64,000 nt of DNA from Albidovulum sp002440625. GTDB lineage: Bacteria > Pseudomonadota > Alphaproteobacteria > Rhodobacterales > Rhodobacteraceae. The position numbers and the translations under genes were made by a program. How positions within the stretch are numbered: the first letter of the stretch is position 1; every line of letters starts with the position of its first letter. The notes beneath the pieces were generated by a model. The model made no database searches, was not told the DNA's origin, and worked only from the letters and a program-made list of their open reading frames with translations. Location: the NCBI GenBank assembly GCA_036740275.1, contig DAINEH010000002.1, positions 1 through 64,000 of the forward strand. Reading direction: 5' to 3'. This document shows, piece after piece, positions 8,560 through 16,231 of this stretch.

Positions 8560-9222
8560 ATGCAATTCAAAGCCCTTCTGATCGCCGGCACAGCCGCGAT
8601 GATTGGCCTGTCGGCTTGTACCCCGGTCGACCAGTATTCGGCTGACCCGAACCAGCGCGCCAAGCAAGGCGCCCTGACCGGCGCCGCCATCGGCGCGGGC
8701 CTCGGCATCCTCACCGGCGACGGCGGCAAGGACAAGCTCGACCGCGCGGTCGTCGGCGGCCTTGTCGGCGCGGCGGGCGGCGGCATCATTGGCAACCAGC
8801 TTGACCGTCAGGCGGCCGAGCTTCAGGCTGAGATCAGCGACAGCCGGGTGCGCATCGTCAACGAAGGCAACCAGCTGCGCGTCGTCATGCCGGAGGGCAT
8901 CCTCTTCGCCACCGACAGCGCGACGGTCCAGACTGGCATCCAGAATGACCTCTATGCCGTCGCCGACAACCTCAACCGCTACCCGAACACCCGGGTCGAG
9001 GTCATCGGCCATACCGACAACACCGGTGCTGCCGCCTACAACCAGGACCTGTCGAACCGCCGCGCTGGCGCGGTTGCGGCGATCCTGCGCGGTGCGGGCG
9101 TCTCGGGCGCGCGGATCGTGTCCTACGGCCGCGGCGAATCCATGCCGGTCGCGTCGAACCTGACGCCGGAAGGCAAGGCCCAGAACCGCCGGGTCGAGAT
9201 CCTGATCATCCCGTCGCAGTGA
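8560..9222 (+). CDS. OmpA-family outer-membrane lipoprotein (YiaD-like)
   Basis: Exported lipoprotein with signal peptide and lipobox ending at Cys20 (IGLSAC). A glycine-zipper segment follows at about residues 40-85 (GALTGAAIGAGLG, GLVGAAGGG). A C-terminal OmpA/peptidoglycan-binding domain at about 110-218 has the GHTDNTG.AAYNQ.LS..RA pattern and the ending NRRVEI. The family tethers the outer membrane to peptidoglycan through diaminopimelate binding by the conserved Asp and Arg. 220 residues. The promoter gap before it contains a small inverted repeat, GGTGTT/AACACC, at 8491-8509. A terminator follows directly. Confidence 0.93.
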   Translation: MQFKALLIAGTAAMIGLSACTPVDQYSADPNQRAKQGALTGAAIGAGLGILTGDGGKDKLDRAVVGGLVGAAGGGIIGNQLDRQAAELQAEISDSRVRIVNEGNQLRVVMPEGILFATDSATVQTGIQNDLYAVADNLNRYPNTRVEVIGHTDNTGAAAYNQDLSNRRAGAVAAILRGAGVSGARIVSYGRGESMPVASNLTPEGKAQNRRVEILIIPSQ

Positions 9223-9243
9223 TCAAGGGCCGGATGGCCGGAC

Positions 9244-9273
9244 AGGGCCGGGCCTTCGGGTCCGGCCCTTTTT
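9244..9273 (+). terminator. Rho-independent terminator after the OmpA lipoprotein gene
   Basis: Perfect stem AGGGCCGG (9244-9251) with CCGGCCCT (9262-9269), extended by two more pairs around a TTCG tetraloop and ending in a run of T. It lies 21 bases after the stop codon. Confidence 0.85.
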
Positions 9274-9294
9274 CGTTGTGCTTCATGCGGGGCG

Positions 9295-9304
9295 GTCATA
9301 TGAC
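9295..9304. promoter_or_regulatory. Short palindrome upstream of the FadR-type regulator
   Basis: GTCATATGAC is a perfect 10-base palindrome, 24 bases before the regulator's start codon. GntR/FadR proteins often bind short palindromes in their own promoter, so an autoregulatory operator is possible. A 10-base palindrome alone is weak evidence. Confidence 0.2.
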
Positions 9305-9327
9305 TTGACCAATTCGCGGAAGCCAGA

Positions 9328-10098
9328 ATGCCGTTTCAGGAAATCGCCCCGGAAAAACTCTCCCACGCCGTCGTCCGCCAGATCGAGCGGCTGATCCTGC
9401 AAGGCGTGCTCCGCCCCGGCGAAAGGCTGCCTCCTGAGCGCGAGCTTTCCGAAAGGCTCGGCGTCTCGCGCCCCTCGCTCCGCGAGGCGGTGGCAGAGTT
9501 GCAGGACAGCGGCCTTCTGTCGGCCAAGGCGGGCGCCGGCGTCTTCGTCGCCGAAGTGCTGGGCTCGGCCTTCTCGCCTGCGCTGATCCGGCTTTTCGGC
9601 GCGCATGACGAAGCGGTCTTCGACTATCTGGACTTCCGCCGCGACATGGAGGGACTTGCCGCCGAACGCGCGGCACGTCTGGGCAGCGACACCGACCTTG
9701 CCGTGATCGCCGCGATCCTCGCCCGGATGGAAGCCGCCCACCAGAAGCGCAACCCCGAGGATGAGGCCGCGCTAGACGCGCAGTTCCACATGGCGATCAT
9801 CGAGGCGAGCCACAATGTCATCATGCTGCACATGATGCGCTCGATGTTCGAGCTTCTGCGCGAGGGCGTGTTTTACAACCGCCAGATCATGTTCCGGCAG
9901 AAGAACACGCGCGGAACCCTGCTTGACCAGCACCGGACCATCAACGCCGCCATTCAGGCGCGCGACCCGGAAGCCGCGCGCCGCGCGGTCGCGGCGCATA
10001 TGTCCTTCGTCCGCGCCGCCCTGACCGAAGACCGCCGCGCCCGCCAGAACGAAGAGGTCGCGCGCCTGCGCCTTGCCCATGAGGCCGAGCGCGGGTGA
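9328..10098 (+). CDS. GntR-family transcriptional regulator, FadR subgroup (FCD domain)
   Basis: Ligand-responsive repressor or activator of the PdhR/LldR/FadR type. An N-terminal winged helix at about residues 8-75 has the hallmark LPPERELSERLGVSRPSLREA. A C-terminal all-helical FCD domain follows (about 95-220) with the Asp, His and His positions of the metal-binding pocket (DAQFHMAIIEASHN, DQHRTINAAI, ARRAVAAHMS). 256 residues. It stands alone between an OmpA lipoprotein gene and a small membrane peptide gene, so the target genes and effector cannot be inferred from context. Confidence 0.92.
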   Translation: MPFQEIAPEKLSHAVVRQIERLILQGVLRPGERLPPERELSERLGVSRPSLREAVAELQDSGLLSAKAGAGVFVAEVLGSAFSPALIRLFGAHDEAVFDYLDFRRDMEGLAAERAARLGSDTDLAVIAAILARMEAAHQKRNPEDEAALDAQFHMAIIEASHNVIMLHMMRSMFELLREGVFYNRQIMFRQKNTRGTLLDQHRTINAAIQARDPEAARRAVAAHMSFVRAALTEDRRARQNEEVARLRLAHEAERG

Positions 10099-10247
10099 CG
10101 TTGCGGAAAGCCCCGCAGACTGTCGAGATGCTGCCACACGAGGCCGTTACCGCTACCCCTGCCCGTGCAGCACGCTTGACAGGTCCGGGAGCGCGGCGTG
10201 AACTTTCGCCGCATGGCAAGGAGCCATGTAAGAGTGGGGACAGTGAA

Positions 10248-10514
10248 ATGGAACAGATCATCGCACAGGTGATCGGTGGTGCGCTTGGCGGCGCCGGCGG
10301 CGGCAAGGCCGTCAAGGGCGCTGACATGGGCAATATCGGCAACCTCATCGCCGGGGCGATCGGCGGCGGCGTCGGCGGCCAGCTTCTGGGCGGGCTTCTC
10401 AGCGGCGGCACCGACATCGCGGCCATGGCCGGCAACCTCGTTGGCGGCGGCGTCGCCGGCCTCGTGGTGCAGGTCGTCGTCGGCCTGATCCTCAAGAAGG
10501 TGCGCGGCGCCTGA
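10248..10514 (+). CDS. Small glycine-rich membrane protein
   Basis: 88 residues, MEQIIAQVIGGALGG at the start. Two glycine-zipper-like hydrophobic stretches are separated by a short polar segment (GADMGNIGNLIAGAIGGGVGG, then an AGNLVGGGVAGLVVQVVVGLIL helix) and end in a Lys-Lys-Val-Arg tail. The ATG at 10248 is chosen because coding character begins there; the open frame to its left is overlap from the previous gene. This composition occurs in small alphaproteobacterial membrane proteins of unknown role. I cannot assign a function. Confidence 0.65.
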   Translation: MEQIIAQVIGGALGGAGGGKAVKGADMGNIGNLIAGAIGGGVGGQLLGGLLSGGTDIAAMAGNLVGGGVAGLVVQVVVGLILKKVRGA

Positions 10515-10550
10515 ACGGGCCGGCGGGGCAACCAGCCAAAGATACATCAG

Positions 10551-10576
10551 AAAGCCCGGCTGCAAGGCCGGGCTTT
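10551..10576. terminator. Stem-loop terminator between convergent genes
   Basis: Perfect 10-base arms AAAGCCCGGC (10551-10560) and GCCGGGCTTT (10567-10576) with a 6-base loop, between the ends of the small membrane protein gene and the convergent cyclase gene. The T run is short, so it may act for either strand. Confidence 0.7.
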
Positions 10577-10613
10577 CGCGCTTTCGCCCCCCTGGCAGCC
10601 GCCAGCCCCTGCC

Positions 10614-12368
10614 TCAAGACCGCCCGGCCGATCCGGCGCCCTCGTCCAGACCCGCCCGCCGCAGCCCTTCCGCCACATGCTCCCGGTCTGCCTCGGCGGC
10701 ATAGTGCAGCGTCGCGAGGAACTCCTCCAACCTGAAGCCGGGCGCCAAGGCCCGCACCATTGCCGCATGGGCGGCAGCGGCGGTGCCGTCGCCAAGCCAG
10801 GCATAGGCTGCGGCAAGAAAGGCGTGGTGGCTGAAATCCGGCGCCGAGAGGCGCATGAACGCGGCGATGGCCTCTGGATAGGCGCGGGCGGTGAAATGTG
10901 CCTTGCCTAGATGGCTCCAGAACCGCTCCGGGTGATGGGGGTTAAGCCGCATCGCCTTCTCAATCCACTCGACCCCCTCGCGCGGCTCGCCGAGCCAGGT
11001 GAGAAGCTCGCCCTGCTGCACGACAACCAGATCGTAATTCGGATTGAGCGACAGCGCCCGTTCCTGATGCAGCCGCGCCCGGGCAAGGTCGTTGCGTGAG
11101 ATTTGCACCGCCGAAAGCAGGCGGTGAACATCGGCGTCGTTTTCATCGAGCGCCAGCGCGCGGTCCACTTCCGAGGTAATCTCACCCCAAAGCGCATCGC
11201 GGTTTTCGCACCAGGAATGCACCCAGCACTGGCCTAGGATGCAGGCCCGCCAGGCCCGTGCATGGGCGTAGTTCGGGTCAAGCGCGATGGCGCGGTCGAT
11301 CAGGTCGCGGGCCTGCTTGTTGTCCTCTGGCGTACTTCGGTGGTGCAGCACTTTGGCAACCAGCGCCAGCTCATAGGCCTCCATGCTGCCGGGCGGCTTG
11401 CGCTTCACCCGTTCCTGTTGCGCCGCCTCGACCCGCCCCGGCAGGGTGGCGACGATGGCGGATGTCACCTCGTCCTGGATGTCAAAGATGTCCTCGATCT
11501 TGCGATCATACTTTTCGGCCCAGACATGGCTGTCATTCGCGGTGTCGATCAGCTGGACGGTGATGCGCAGCCGGTCGCCCGCCCGCCGCACGCTGCCTTC
11601 GACGACATATTGCGCGCCAAGCTTCTGCGCCACCTCGCGGATGTTCACCGACTGGCCCTTGTAGACGAAAGTGGAGTTCCGGGAGATCACGAAAAGCTCG
11701 TGGCGTCGGGACAGCTCGGTCAGGATGTCCTCGGTCAACCCGTCGACGAAATGATCCTGCTCCCTGTCCGTGCTCATGTTGGCGAAGGGCAGGACCGCGA
11801 CGGTAGGCTTGCGGGCCGCCGTGCCCGCCGGCGGCCCGTCGCTCTGCGCGGCCTCGCCCAGCGCCACGCTATAGACCCTGACCGGGCGGCTGATGTTCTT
11901 CAGCACCTTCTCGCCCAGATCCTCGAAGGCGACCTCGATCCGCTCGGCGACCTGATCGCGCACCGCAGCGGAGACGCATATGCCGCCGACCTCGGCCAGT
12001 TGTTCCAGTCTCGCGGCGACGTTGACGCCGTCGCCGAAGATGTCGCCCTCCTCGAAGACGATATCGCCAAGGTTGATGCCCATGCGGAACTGGATGCGCC
12101 GCTCCTCCGGCACGTCGAGATTGCGCCGCGCCATACGGCGCTGGATCTCCACCGCGCAGCGCACCGCACTGGCGACGCTCTGGAACTCGGCCAGCATCCC
12201 GTCGCCGGTGGTCTTGATGATGCGACCGTTGTTCTTGGCGATAGCGGGGTCGATAAGCTCGATCCGGTGGGTCCGGAGCCGCGCCAGCGTGCCCGTCTCG
12301 TCAAGCTCCATCAGGCGGCTGTAGCCGGCCATGTCGGCCGCGAGAACGGCGGCAAGTCGGTGTTCCAT
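10614..12368 (-). CDS. Class III adenylate cyclase fused to TolB/FlgO-like and TPR domains
   Basis: Predicted soluble nucleotide cyclase, 584 residues. The catalytic domain (about 1-170) has metal-binding Asp12 and Asp56, the purine-selecting pair Lys52 and Asp113 expected for ATP, and the transition-state pair Asn116 and Arg120 in FGDGVNVAAR. A middle domain (about 188-320) begins KPTVAVLPFANMS and resembles the TolB/FlgO-like modules found in this family. The C-terminal half is TPR repeats. The multi-domain layout is common in Rhizobiales and Rhodobacterales signalling cyclases. Start ATG at 12368 with GAGGGAG upstream. The signal sensed is unknown. Confidence 0.92.
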   Translation of the reverse strand: MEHRLAAVLAADMAGYSRLMELDETGTLARLRTHRIELIDPAIAKNNGRIIKTTGDGMLAEFQSVASAVRCAVEIQRRMARRNLDVPEERRIQFRMGINLGDIVFEEGDIFGDGVNVAARLEQLAEVGGICVSAAVRDQVAERIEVAFEDLGEKVLKNISRPVRVYSVALGEAAQSDGPPAGTAARKPTVAVLPFANMSTDREQDHFVDGLTEDILTELSRRHELFVISRNSTFVYKGQSVNIREVAQKLGAQYVVEGSVRRAGDRLRITVQLIDTANDSHVWAEKYDRKIEDIFDIQDEVTSAIVATLPGRVEAAQQERVKRKPPGSMEAYELALVAKVLHHRSTPEDNKQARDLIDRAIALDPNYAHARAWRACILGQCWVHSWCENRDALWGEITSEVDRALALDENDADVHRLLSAVQISRNDLARARLHQERALSLNPNYDLVVVQQGELLTWLGEPREGVEWIEKAMRLNPHHPERFWSHLGKAHFTARAYPEAIAAFMRLSAPDFSHHAFLAAAYAWLGDGTAAAAHAAMVRALAPGFRLEEFLATLHYAAEADREHVAEGLRRAGLDEGAGSAGRS

Positions 12369-12480
12369 CGGCTCCCTCTACCAGCGGCGGACCTCGGCGG
12401 CTTCCGGTCGCTGCAAGCGGCACAGTGAACCACTCGGAAAGGAACATGCACGCCTGCCATCCGAAACAGACGTACCACTT

Positions 12481-12514
12481 GCCCCGGAGCATAGCTGACG
12501 AATGCTGCCGGGGC
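12481..12514. other. Strong hairpin upstream of the cyclase gene
   Basis: GCCCCGGAGCAT (12481-12492) pairs with ATGCTGCCGGGGC (12502-12514) with one bulged G. It lies 113 bases upstream of the cyclase start codon, in the gap between it and the ATP synthase terminator. There is no T run on either side, so it is not an ordinary terminator. The rest of the 273-base gap shows nothing else. Confidence 0.4.
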
Positions 12515-12584
12515 ATAGTGCTTTGCTGATCGGGCGGGCGTGGCGTATCGCTGAAAGCTGCTCCCAGGCGCGACACACGGACGC

Positions 12585-12617
12585 AGAAAAGAAAAACCCG
12601 GCCACAAGGGCCGGGTT
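12585..12617 (-). terminator. Rho-independent terminator of the F0 ATP synthase operon
   Basis: Read on the reverse strand: AACCCGGCC, 5-base loop, GGCCGGGTT (12595-12617), then a T-rich tract over 12585-12594. It lies 25 bases after the atpF stop codon. Confidence 0.88.
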
Positions 12618-12641
12618 CTTCAGAATTTTCTCACACTGACG

Positions 12642-13205
12642 TCAGTGCAGCTTGGCTTCAACCTCGCCGATCGCCTTGTCGATCAGGCCGTTCTTGTCGG
12701 CGGCCGACATCTTGGCGGCGATCAGCTCGCTCGCAGCCGCCACGGCCACGTTCACGGCGCGGTCACGCACGGCGCGCACGGCCGAAGCCTCGGCCGAAGC
12801 GATCTGGTCCTCGGCGGCAGCCAGACGGCGCGCGATCGAGGCCTTGAGATCGGCCTTCGCCTGCTCGGCGGCGGCCAGCGCTTCGCGCTTGGCGGTCTCG
12901 ACGATGCGCTCGGCCTGATCCTGCACGTCCTTCTGCTTGCGCTCGTAGGAAGCCAGGATCGTCCGCGCCTCGTCATGCAGCGCCCGCGCGTCGGCGAGGT
13001 CCTTCTTGATCCCGTCGGCACGCTTGTCGAGAAGATCGCCGATCAGCGCCGGCACCTTGAAGTAGAAGAGCACGCCGATGAAGATCAGGAAGGCGAGGGT
13101 AACGACGAACTCGGTGCTGCGGAGCGAAAAGAAGGGCTCGCCTTCCGCCGCAAGCGCCGGACCGGCGAGAAACAGCGCAGCGGTACCGATGATGATGCGA
13201 TTCAT
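12642..13205 (-). CDS. atpF: ATP synthase F0 subunit b
   Basis: Peripheral stator stalk subunit that holds the F1 head against the rotating c-ring. 187 residues: a signal-like hydrophobic start (about 5-20), a membrane helix at about 33-52 (FVVTLAFLIFIGVLFYFKVPAL), then a long Ala/Glu/Lys coiled coil to the C-terminus. It is the last gene of atpI-atpB-atpE-atpF'-atpF, the F0-only operon of Rhodobacterales, in which the F1 genes are elsewhere. It lies 4 bases after atpF' and ends at a strong terminator. Confidence 0.95.
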   Translation of the reverse strand: MNRIIIGTAALFLAGPALAAEGEPFFSLRSTEFVVTLAFLIFIGVLFYFKVPALIGDLLDKRADGIKKDLADARALHDEARTILASYERKQKDVQDQAERIVETAKREALAAAEQAKADLKASIARRLAAAEDQIASAEASAVRAVRDRAVNVAVAAASELIAAKMSAADKNGLIDKAIGEVEAKLH

Positions 13206-13209
13206 GCGC

Positions 13210-13785
13210 TCACTCCTTCAAAAGCGCCGTAACGGCGCTGTCGACGGTCTTGGCATCAAGCTTCACACCCATCGCCGAAACGATGGCGGCGGCAGCTTCC
13301 CTTGCCACTTCCTCGACGTTCCTGGCGGCGCCGAGGCGAATTTCGTCGATCCGCTTGACGGATTCGGCCGATTTCGCCGCAATCTCGGCATCGGCTTTCG
13401 CCGTCGCCTTGTCGAGATCCTTGCCGATATCGACCCGCGCCTCGGCGACGATCTTGTTCGCCTCCTCGCGCGCATCGACCAGCGCCTTGTTGTAGGCCTT
13501 CTCGGCCTCCACCGCCTTGGCGCGAAGTTCTTCGGCCGCCGCAATGTCGTTGGTGATCGTGCCCTGGCGGTCGGCGACGATGCCGGCAATGCGCGGCAGC
13601 GCGATCCTCGACAGAACCAGGTAGATCAGGACGAGCGCCACCACGAGCCAGAAGATCTGGTTCGGGAAGGTGGAAAAGTCGAGCTGCGGCATGCCTGCGG
13701 ACTGCGTCGCCTGCCCTGCCGCATCCGCCGCCTGGCCGGCAATCTCGCCAGCCGCCTCGGCGACCTCTGTAGTCGTGTTTGCCAT
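13210..13785 (-). CDS. atpG: ATP synthase F0 subunit b' (second stalk subunit)
   Basis: Second, divergent b-type subunit that forms a heterodimeric stator with AtpF, as in photosynthetic bacteria and chloroplasts. 191 residues: a polar Ala/Gly-rich N-terminal extension (about 1-40), one membrane helix (IFWLVVALVLIYLVLS, about 44-59), then a coiled coil. The gene is also called atpX or atpF'. It follows atpE after an 80-base gap holding a hairpin and precedes atpF by 4 bases. Confidence 0.94.
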   Translation of the reverse strand: MANTTTEVAEAAGEIAGQAADAAGQATQSAGMPQLDFSTFPNQIFWLVVALVLIYLVLSRIALPRIAGIVADRQGTITNDIAAAEELRAKAVEAEKAYNKALVDAREEANKIVAEARVDIGKDLDKATAKADAEIAAKSAESVKRIDEIRLGAARNVEEVAREAAAAIVSAMGVKLDAKTVDSAVTALLKE

Positions 13786-13814
13786 CTCGGCCCCCTCGAA
13801 ACCTTGTTTACAAC

Positions 13815-13842
13815 CCGGATGGACGCACCTGCGCCCATCCGG
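13815..13842 (-). other. Intercistronic hairpin between atpE and atpF'
   Basis: CCGGATGG.CGC and GCG.CCATCCGG arms (12 pairs counting one G-T wobble, 4-base loop) in the 80-base gap after atpE. With no T run it looks like an mRNA-stabilising or processing element rather than a terminator. That would suit the need for many more c subunits than b subunits. Confidence 0.55.
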
Positions 13843-13865
13843 CCGTAAGGATGGTCAGTCGAGGA

Positions 13866-14105
13866 TCAGACGGCGAACATCAGCAGAAGCGCCACGAGGA
13901 ACGAGAAGATCCCGAGCGCTTCGGCGAAGGCGATGCCGATGAAGAGGGTCGCGGTCTGGCCGGCAGCCGCCGACGGATTGCGGAGCGCGCCGGCGAGGAA
14001 GTTGCCGGCAACATTGCCCACCCCCATGGCCGAGCCGCCCATGCCGATGCAGGCGAGGCCGGCGCCGATGAACTTGCCGAGTGCTGCTGCTGCTGCGATT
14101 TCCAT
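13866..14105 (-). CDS. atpE: ATP synthase F0 subunit c (c-ring proteolipid)
   Basis: 79-residue two-helix proteolipid that forms the rotating ring. Helix 1 is glycine-rich (FIGAGLACIGMGGSAMGVG), the polar loop is ALRNPSAAAGQT, and helix 2 carries the proton-binding Glu in GIAFAEALGIFSF. The C-terminal half matches Rhodobacter c subunits closely. ATG at 14105 (MEIAAAAALGKF). It sits between atpB and atpF'. Confidence 0.97.
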   Translation of the reverse strand: MEIAAAAALGKFIGAGLACIGMGGSAMGVGNVAGNFLAGALRNPSAAAGQTATLFIGIAFAEALGIFSFLVALLLMFAV

Positions 14106-14155
14106 GTTGATCTCCTTACGGTTGGAAGAGTTGCAGTTCTGTGGGACCTCGGGTC

Positions 14156-14926
14156 TCAGTGCCCCGGATGCAGGGCATCGCGGAGGTAGACGCAGGTCAG
14201 GATGGTGAAGACATAGGCCTGGATGAAGGCCACCAGAATTTCGAGCGCATACATCGCGACGATGGCGAGGATCGACAGCGGCGTCACCGCGATGCCGATG
14301 CCCGAGATCAGGATCAGCGGCGCGAAGGCGGCGAAAACCTTGATAACGGCGTGGCCCGCCATCATGTTGCCGGCAAGTCGGATGGAGTGGCTGACCGGGC
14401 GCACGAAGTAGGAGATGATCTCGATCACCGCAAGGATCGGGCGCAGCGCCAGGGGCGCCGATTTGACCCAGAAGAGCCCGAGGAAATGCGTACCGTGCTT
14501 GACGAAGCCGACGATGGTAACGGTCAGGAACACGGCGACCGCAAGGATGCCGGTCACGGCGATATGGCTCGTCGTGGTGAAGGCGCCGGGGATGAGGCCA
14601 AGGAAGTTGGAGAAGACGATGAAGCAGAAGAGCGTGAAGACATAGGGGAAGAACTTCAGCCCGTCCTTGCCGGTCACGTCCTCGACCATCTTGTGCACGA
14701 AGCCGTAGCCAAGCTCGGCCACCGACTGTATCCGCGACGGGATGATCGCGCGGCCCCTTGTGCCGATCACGAAGAGCGCAAGCACGCAGAGCAGCACGAC
14801 CGCCATCCAGAGCGTGGCATTGGTGATCGTGTACCAGTGGATCGGGCCGTCGTTGAACAGCGGCTGGATCTTGAACTGATCCATCGGATGAAACGCCAGG
14901 CCTTCGCTTTGCTCTTCCGTCTCCAC
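14156..14926 (-). CDS. atpB: ATP synthase F0 subunit a
   Basis: Membrane subunit forming the two proton half-channels next to the c-ring. 256 residues with five to six hydrophobic helices. The family helix containing the essential Arg is visible as HSIRLAGNMMAGHAVI, followed by conserved C-terminal residues ALEILVAFIQAYVFTILTCVYL. It begins with GTG at 14926, preceded by a GGGGAA ribosome-binding site and only two bases after the atpI stop; an internal ATG 15 codons later is the alternative. Translational coupling to atpI is likely. Confidence 0.96.
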   Translation of the reverse strand: METEEQSEGLAFHPMDQFKIQPLFNDGPIHWYTITNATLWMAVVLLCVLALFVIGTRGRAIIPSRIQSVAELGYGFVHKMVEDVTGKDGLKFFPYVFTLFCFIVFSNFLGLIPGAFTTTSHIAVTGILAVAVFLTVTIVGFVKHGTHFLGLFWVKSAPLALRPILAVIEIISYFVRPVSHSIRLAGNMMAGHAVIKVFAAFAPLILISGIGIAVTPLSILAIVAMYALEILVAFIQAYVFTILTCVYLRDALHPGH

Positions 14927-14928
14927 GG

Positions 14929-15261
14929 CTATTCCCCTTCGCCCTTGTTGGCGGAACTTCCCGCCGCATTCTTCGCCTGGATTTCGGCGGCGGTACGAAG
15001 CATCGTCTTCACCCCGGCCACGAAGCCCAGCAATATGAACAGCACCAGGAAGATGGGCATCGTCCCGAAAAGGGTATCGAGCCCGTATCCGATGCCAAAG
15101 CCGAGGGCGAGGCCCGCCACCAGCTCGATCACCATCCGCCAGCCTTGGCTCGCGGCAGAATAATGGTCCTCCACCGTGGGCCTCGGTTCAGTGGCGCGCT
15201 TGGCGGCCGCGATCTTCTCGTCCAGCCTTTGCAGACGTGTCGGATCTGGCCCTTCCTGCAT
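14929..15261 (-). CDS. atpI: ATP synthase assembly protein AtpI
   Basis: Small two-helix membrane protein that assists c-ring assembly. 110 residues from the ATG at 15261 (MQEGPDPTRLQRL). A charged N-terminal helix is followed by two hydrophobic segments (about 53-72 and 77-95), with the AtpI pattern GLALGFGIGYGLDTLFGT and a hydrophilic tail. The in-frame region upstream belongs to the promoter and is not counted. First gene of the operon, about 33 bases from the predicted transcription start. Confidence 0.92.
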   Translation of the reverse strand: MQEGPDPTRLQRLDEKIAAAKRATEPRPTVEDHYSAASQGWRMVIELVAGLALGFGIGYGLDTLFGTMPIFLVLFILLGFVAGVKTMLRTAAEIQAKNAAGSSANKGEGE

Positions 15262-15301
15262 CGCGTCAGCCCCGTTTTTCCCGGCGAGGAAAGCTGCGCG
15301 A

Positions 15302-15330
15302 TAGCTAGAATCCCTTGGCCCGCGAGTCAA
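15302..15330 (-). promoter_or_regulatory. Predicted housekeeping promoter of the F0 ATP synthase operon
   Basis: On the reverse strand, TTGACT (15330-15325) and TAGCTA (15307-15302) are separated by exactly 17 bases, placing a start site near 15294, just upstream of atpI. A second AT-rich stretch lies further up at about 15360-15400. Good spacing and match, but by eye only. Confidence 0.5.
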
Positions 15331-15500
15331 TGCGCCTGAACGGGCAAAATCGACAGCGCAAATCTTTGAAAACAAACAAGCTTCTTATATTTCCCAACGC
15401 GGCATCGCGCTCCAGTCGCCTCCCCGGCGCCGTTTTCCTGCCTTCCGGCATATTCAACCTTCCGGTTGACGATTGCCCCGCCCCGGCGCAGAGAAAGGCC

Positions 15501-15860
15501 ATGACCCCTGCCCCGCCCGTCCCATTGGATACGATCTTCGCGGCCCTCGCCGACCCGACCCGGCGGGCGATCCTGACCATGCTTCTGGAAGACGACATGG
15601 CCGTCACCGACGTGGCCGAGCCTTTCGAGATGTCATTGGCCGCCATCTCCAAACACCTTGCCGTGCTGGCCGAGGCCCGCCTCATCAGCCAGGAAAAGCG
15701 CGGGCGGGTGAAGTGGTGCAAGCTCGAACCCGACGCGATGCGCGCGGCAACGATCTGGATTCAGGGCTTCGGCCAGTTCGACCCGATGGATTTCGACGCG
15801 TTCGAGCGGTTCCTCGATGCCGAACTTGGCAGCGATACCCCCCCCCCTCAAGCCTCGTAA
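15501..15860 (+). CDS. ArsR-family winged-helix transcriptional regulator
   Basis: 119-residue ArsR/SmtB-fold regulator. It has the opening IFAALADPTRRAILTML, the recognition helix MSLAAISKHLAVLAEARLI and the wing EKRGRVKWCKL. The usual metal-binding Cys motif in helix 3 (ELCVCDL) is absent, replaced by DMAVTDVAEPF, so it belongs with the non-metal members often linked to SRPBCC genes. The ATG at 15501 follows GAAAGG. Its 3' end overlaps the end of the convergent glyoxalase-like gene by 13 bases. Targets are unknown. Confidence 0.88.
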   Translation: MTPAPPVPLDTIFAALADPTRRAILTMLLEDDMAVTDVAEPFEMSLAAISKHLAVLAEARLISQEKRGRVKWCKLEPDAMRAATIWIQGFGQFDPMDFDAFERFLDAELGSDTPPPQAS

Positions 15861-16231
15861 AGCTCGATCGGCAGCCCGTCGGGATCGGGCAGGAAAGTGA
15901 ATCGCTTGCCGGTATACTCATCGACCCGGATCGGCTCCACCGCCTGCCCCTTCGCCTCCAGCGCCGCCTTCGCCGCCGCGACATCGGCGACGGCAAAGCA
16001 AAGATGCCGCGCACCGCAGGCCTCGGGCGTCGAAGGCCGCGGCGGTGGCGACGGAAAGGAAAAAAGCTCCACCTGCCCACCGTCCGGCAGCGCGAGGTCG
16101 AGCTTCCAGCTTTCCCGCGCCGCCCGGTAGTTCTCGGCCATCACCCGCAGCCCCAGCACCTCAGTATAGAAGCGCCTCGACCGCGCGTAGTCCGAGGCGA
16201 TCACCGCGACATGGTGGATGCGCTGCAACAT
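15848..16231 (-). CDS. VOC-superfamily protein, YaeR/glyoxalase I-like
   Basis: 127-residue vicinal-oxygen-chelate metalloenzyme fold. The metal-ligand pattern of glyoxalase-like members is visible: His near the start (IHHVAV), Glu in QVELFSF, His in ARHLCFAV and Glu in PIELYEA. Closest in pattern to the SMU1112c/YaeR subgroup; the substrate is uncertain. Its ATG shares a base with the stop of the upstream DMT transporter gene, so the two are probably co-translated. Confidence 0.85.
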   Translation of the reverse strand: MLQRIHHVAVIASDYARSRRFYTEVLGLRVMAENYRAARESWKLDLALPDGGQVELFSFPSPPPRPSTPEACGARHLCFAVADVAAAKAALEAKGQAVEPIRVDEYTGKRFTFLPDPDGLPIELYEA

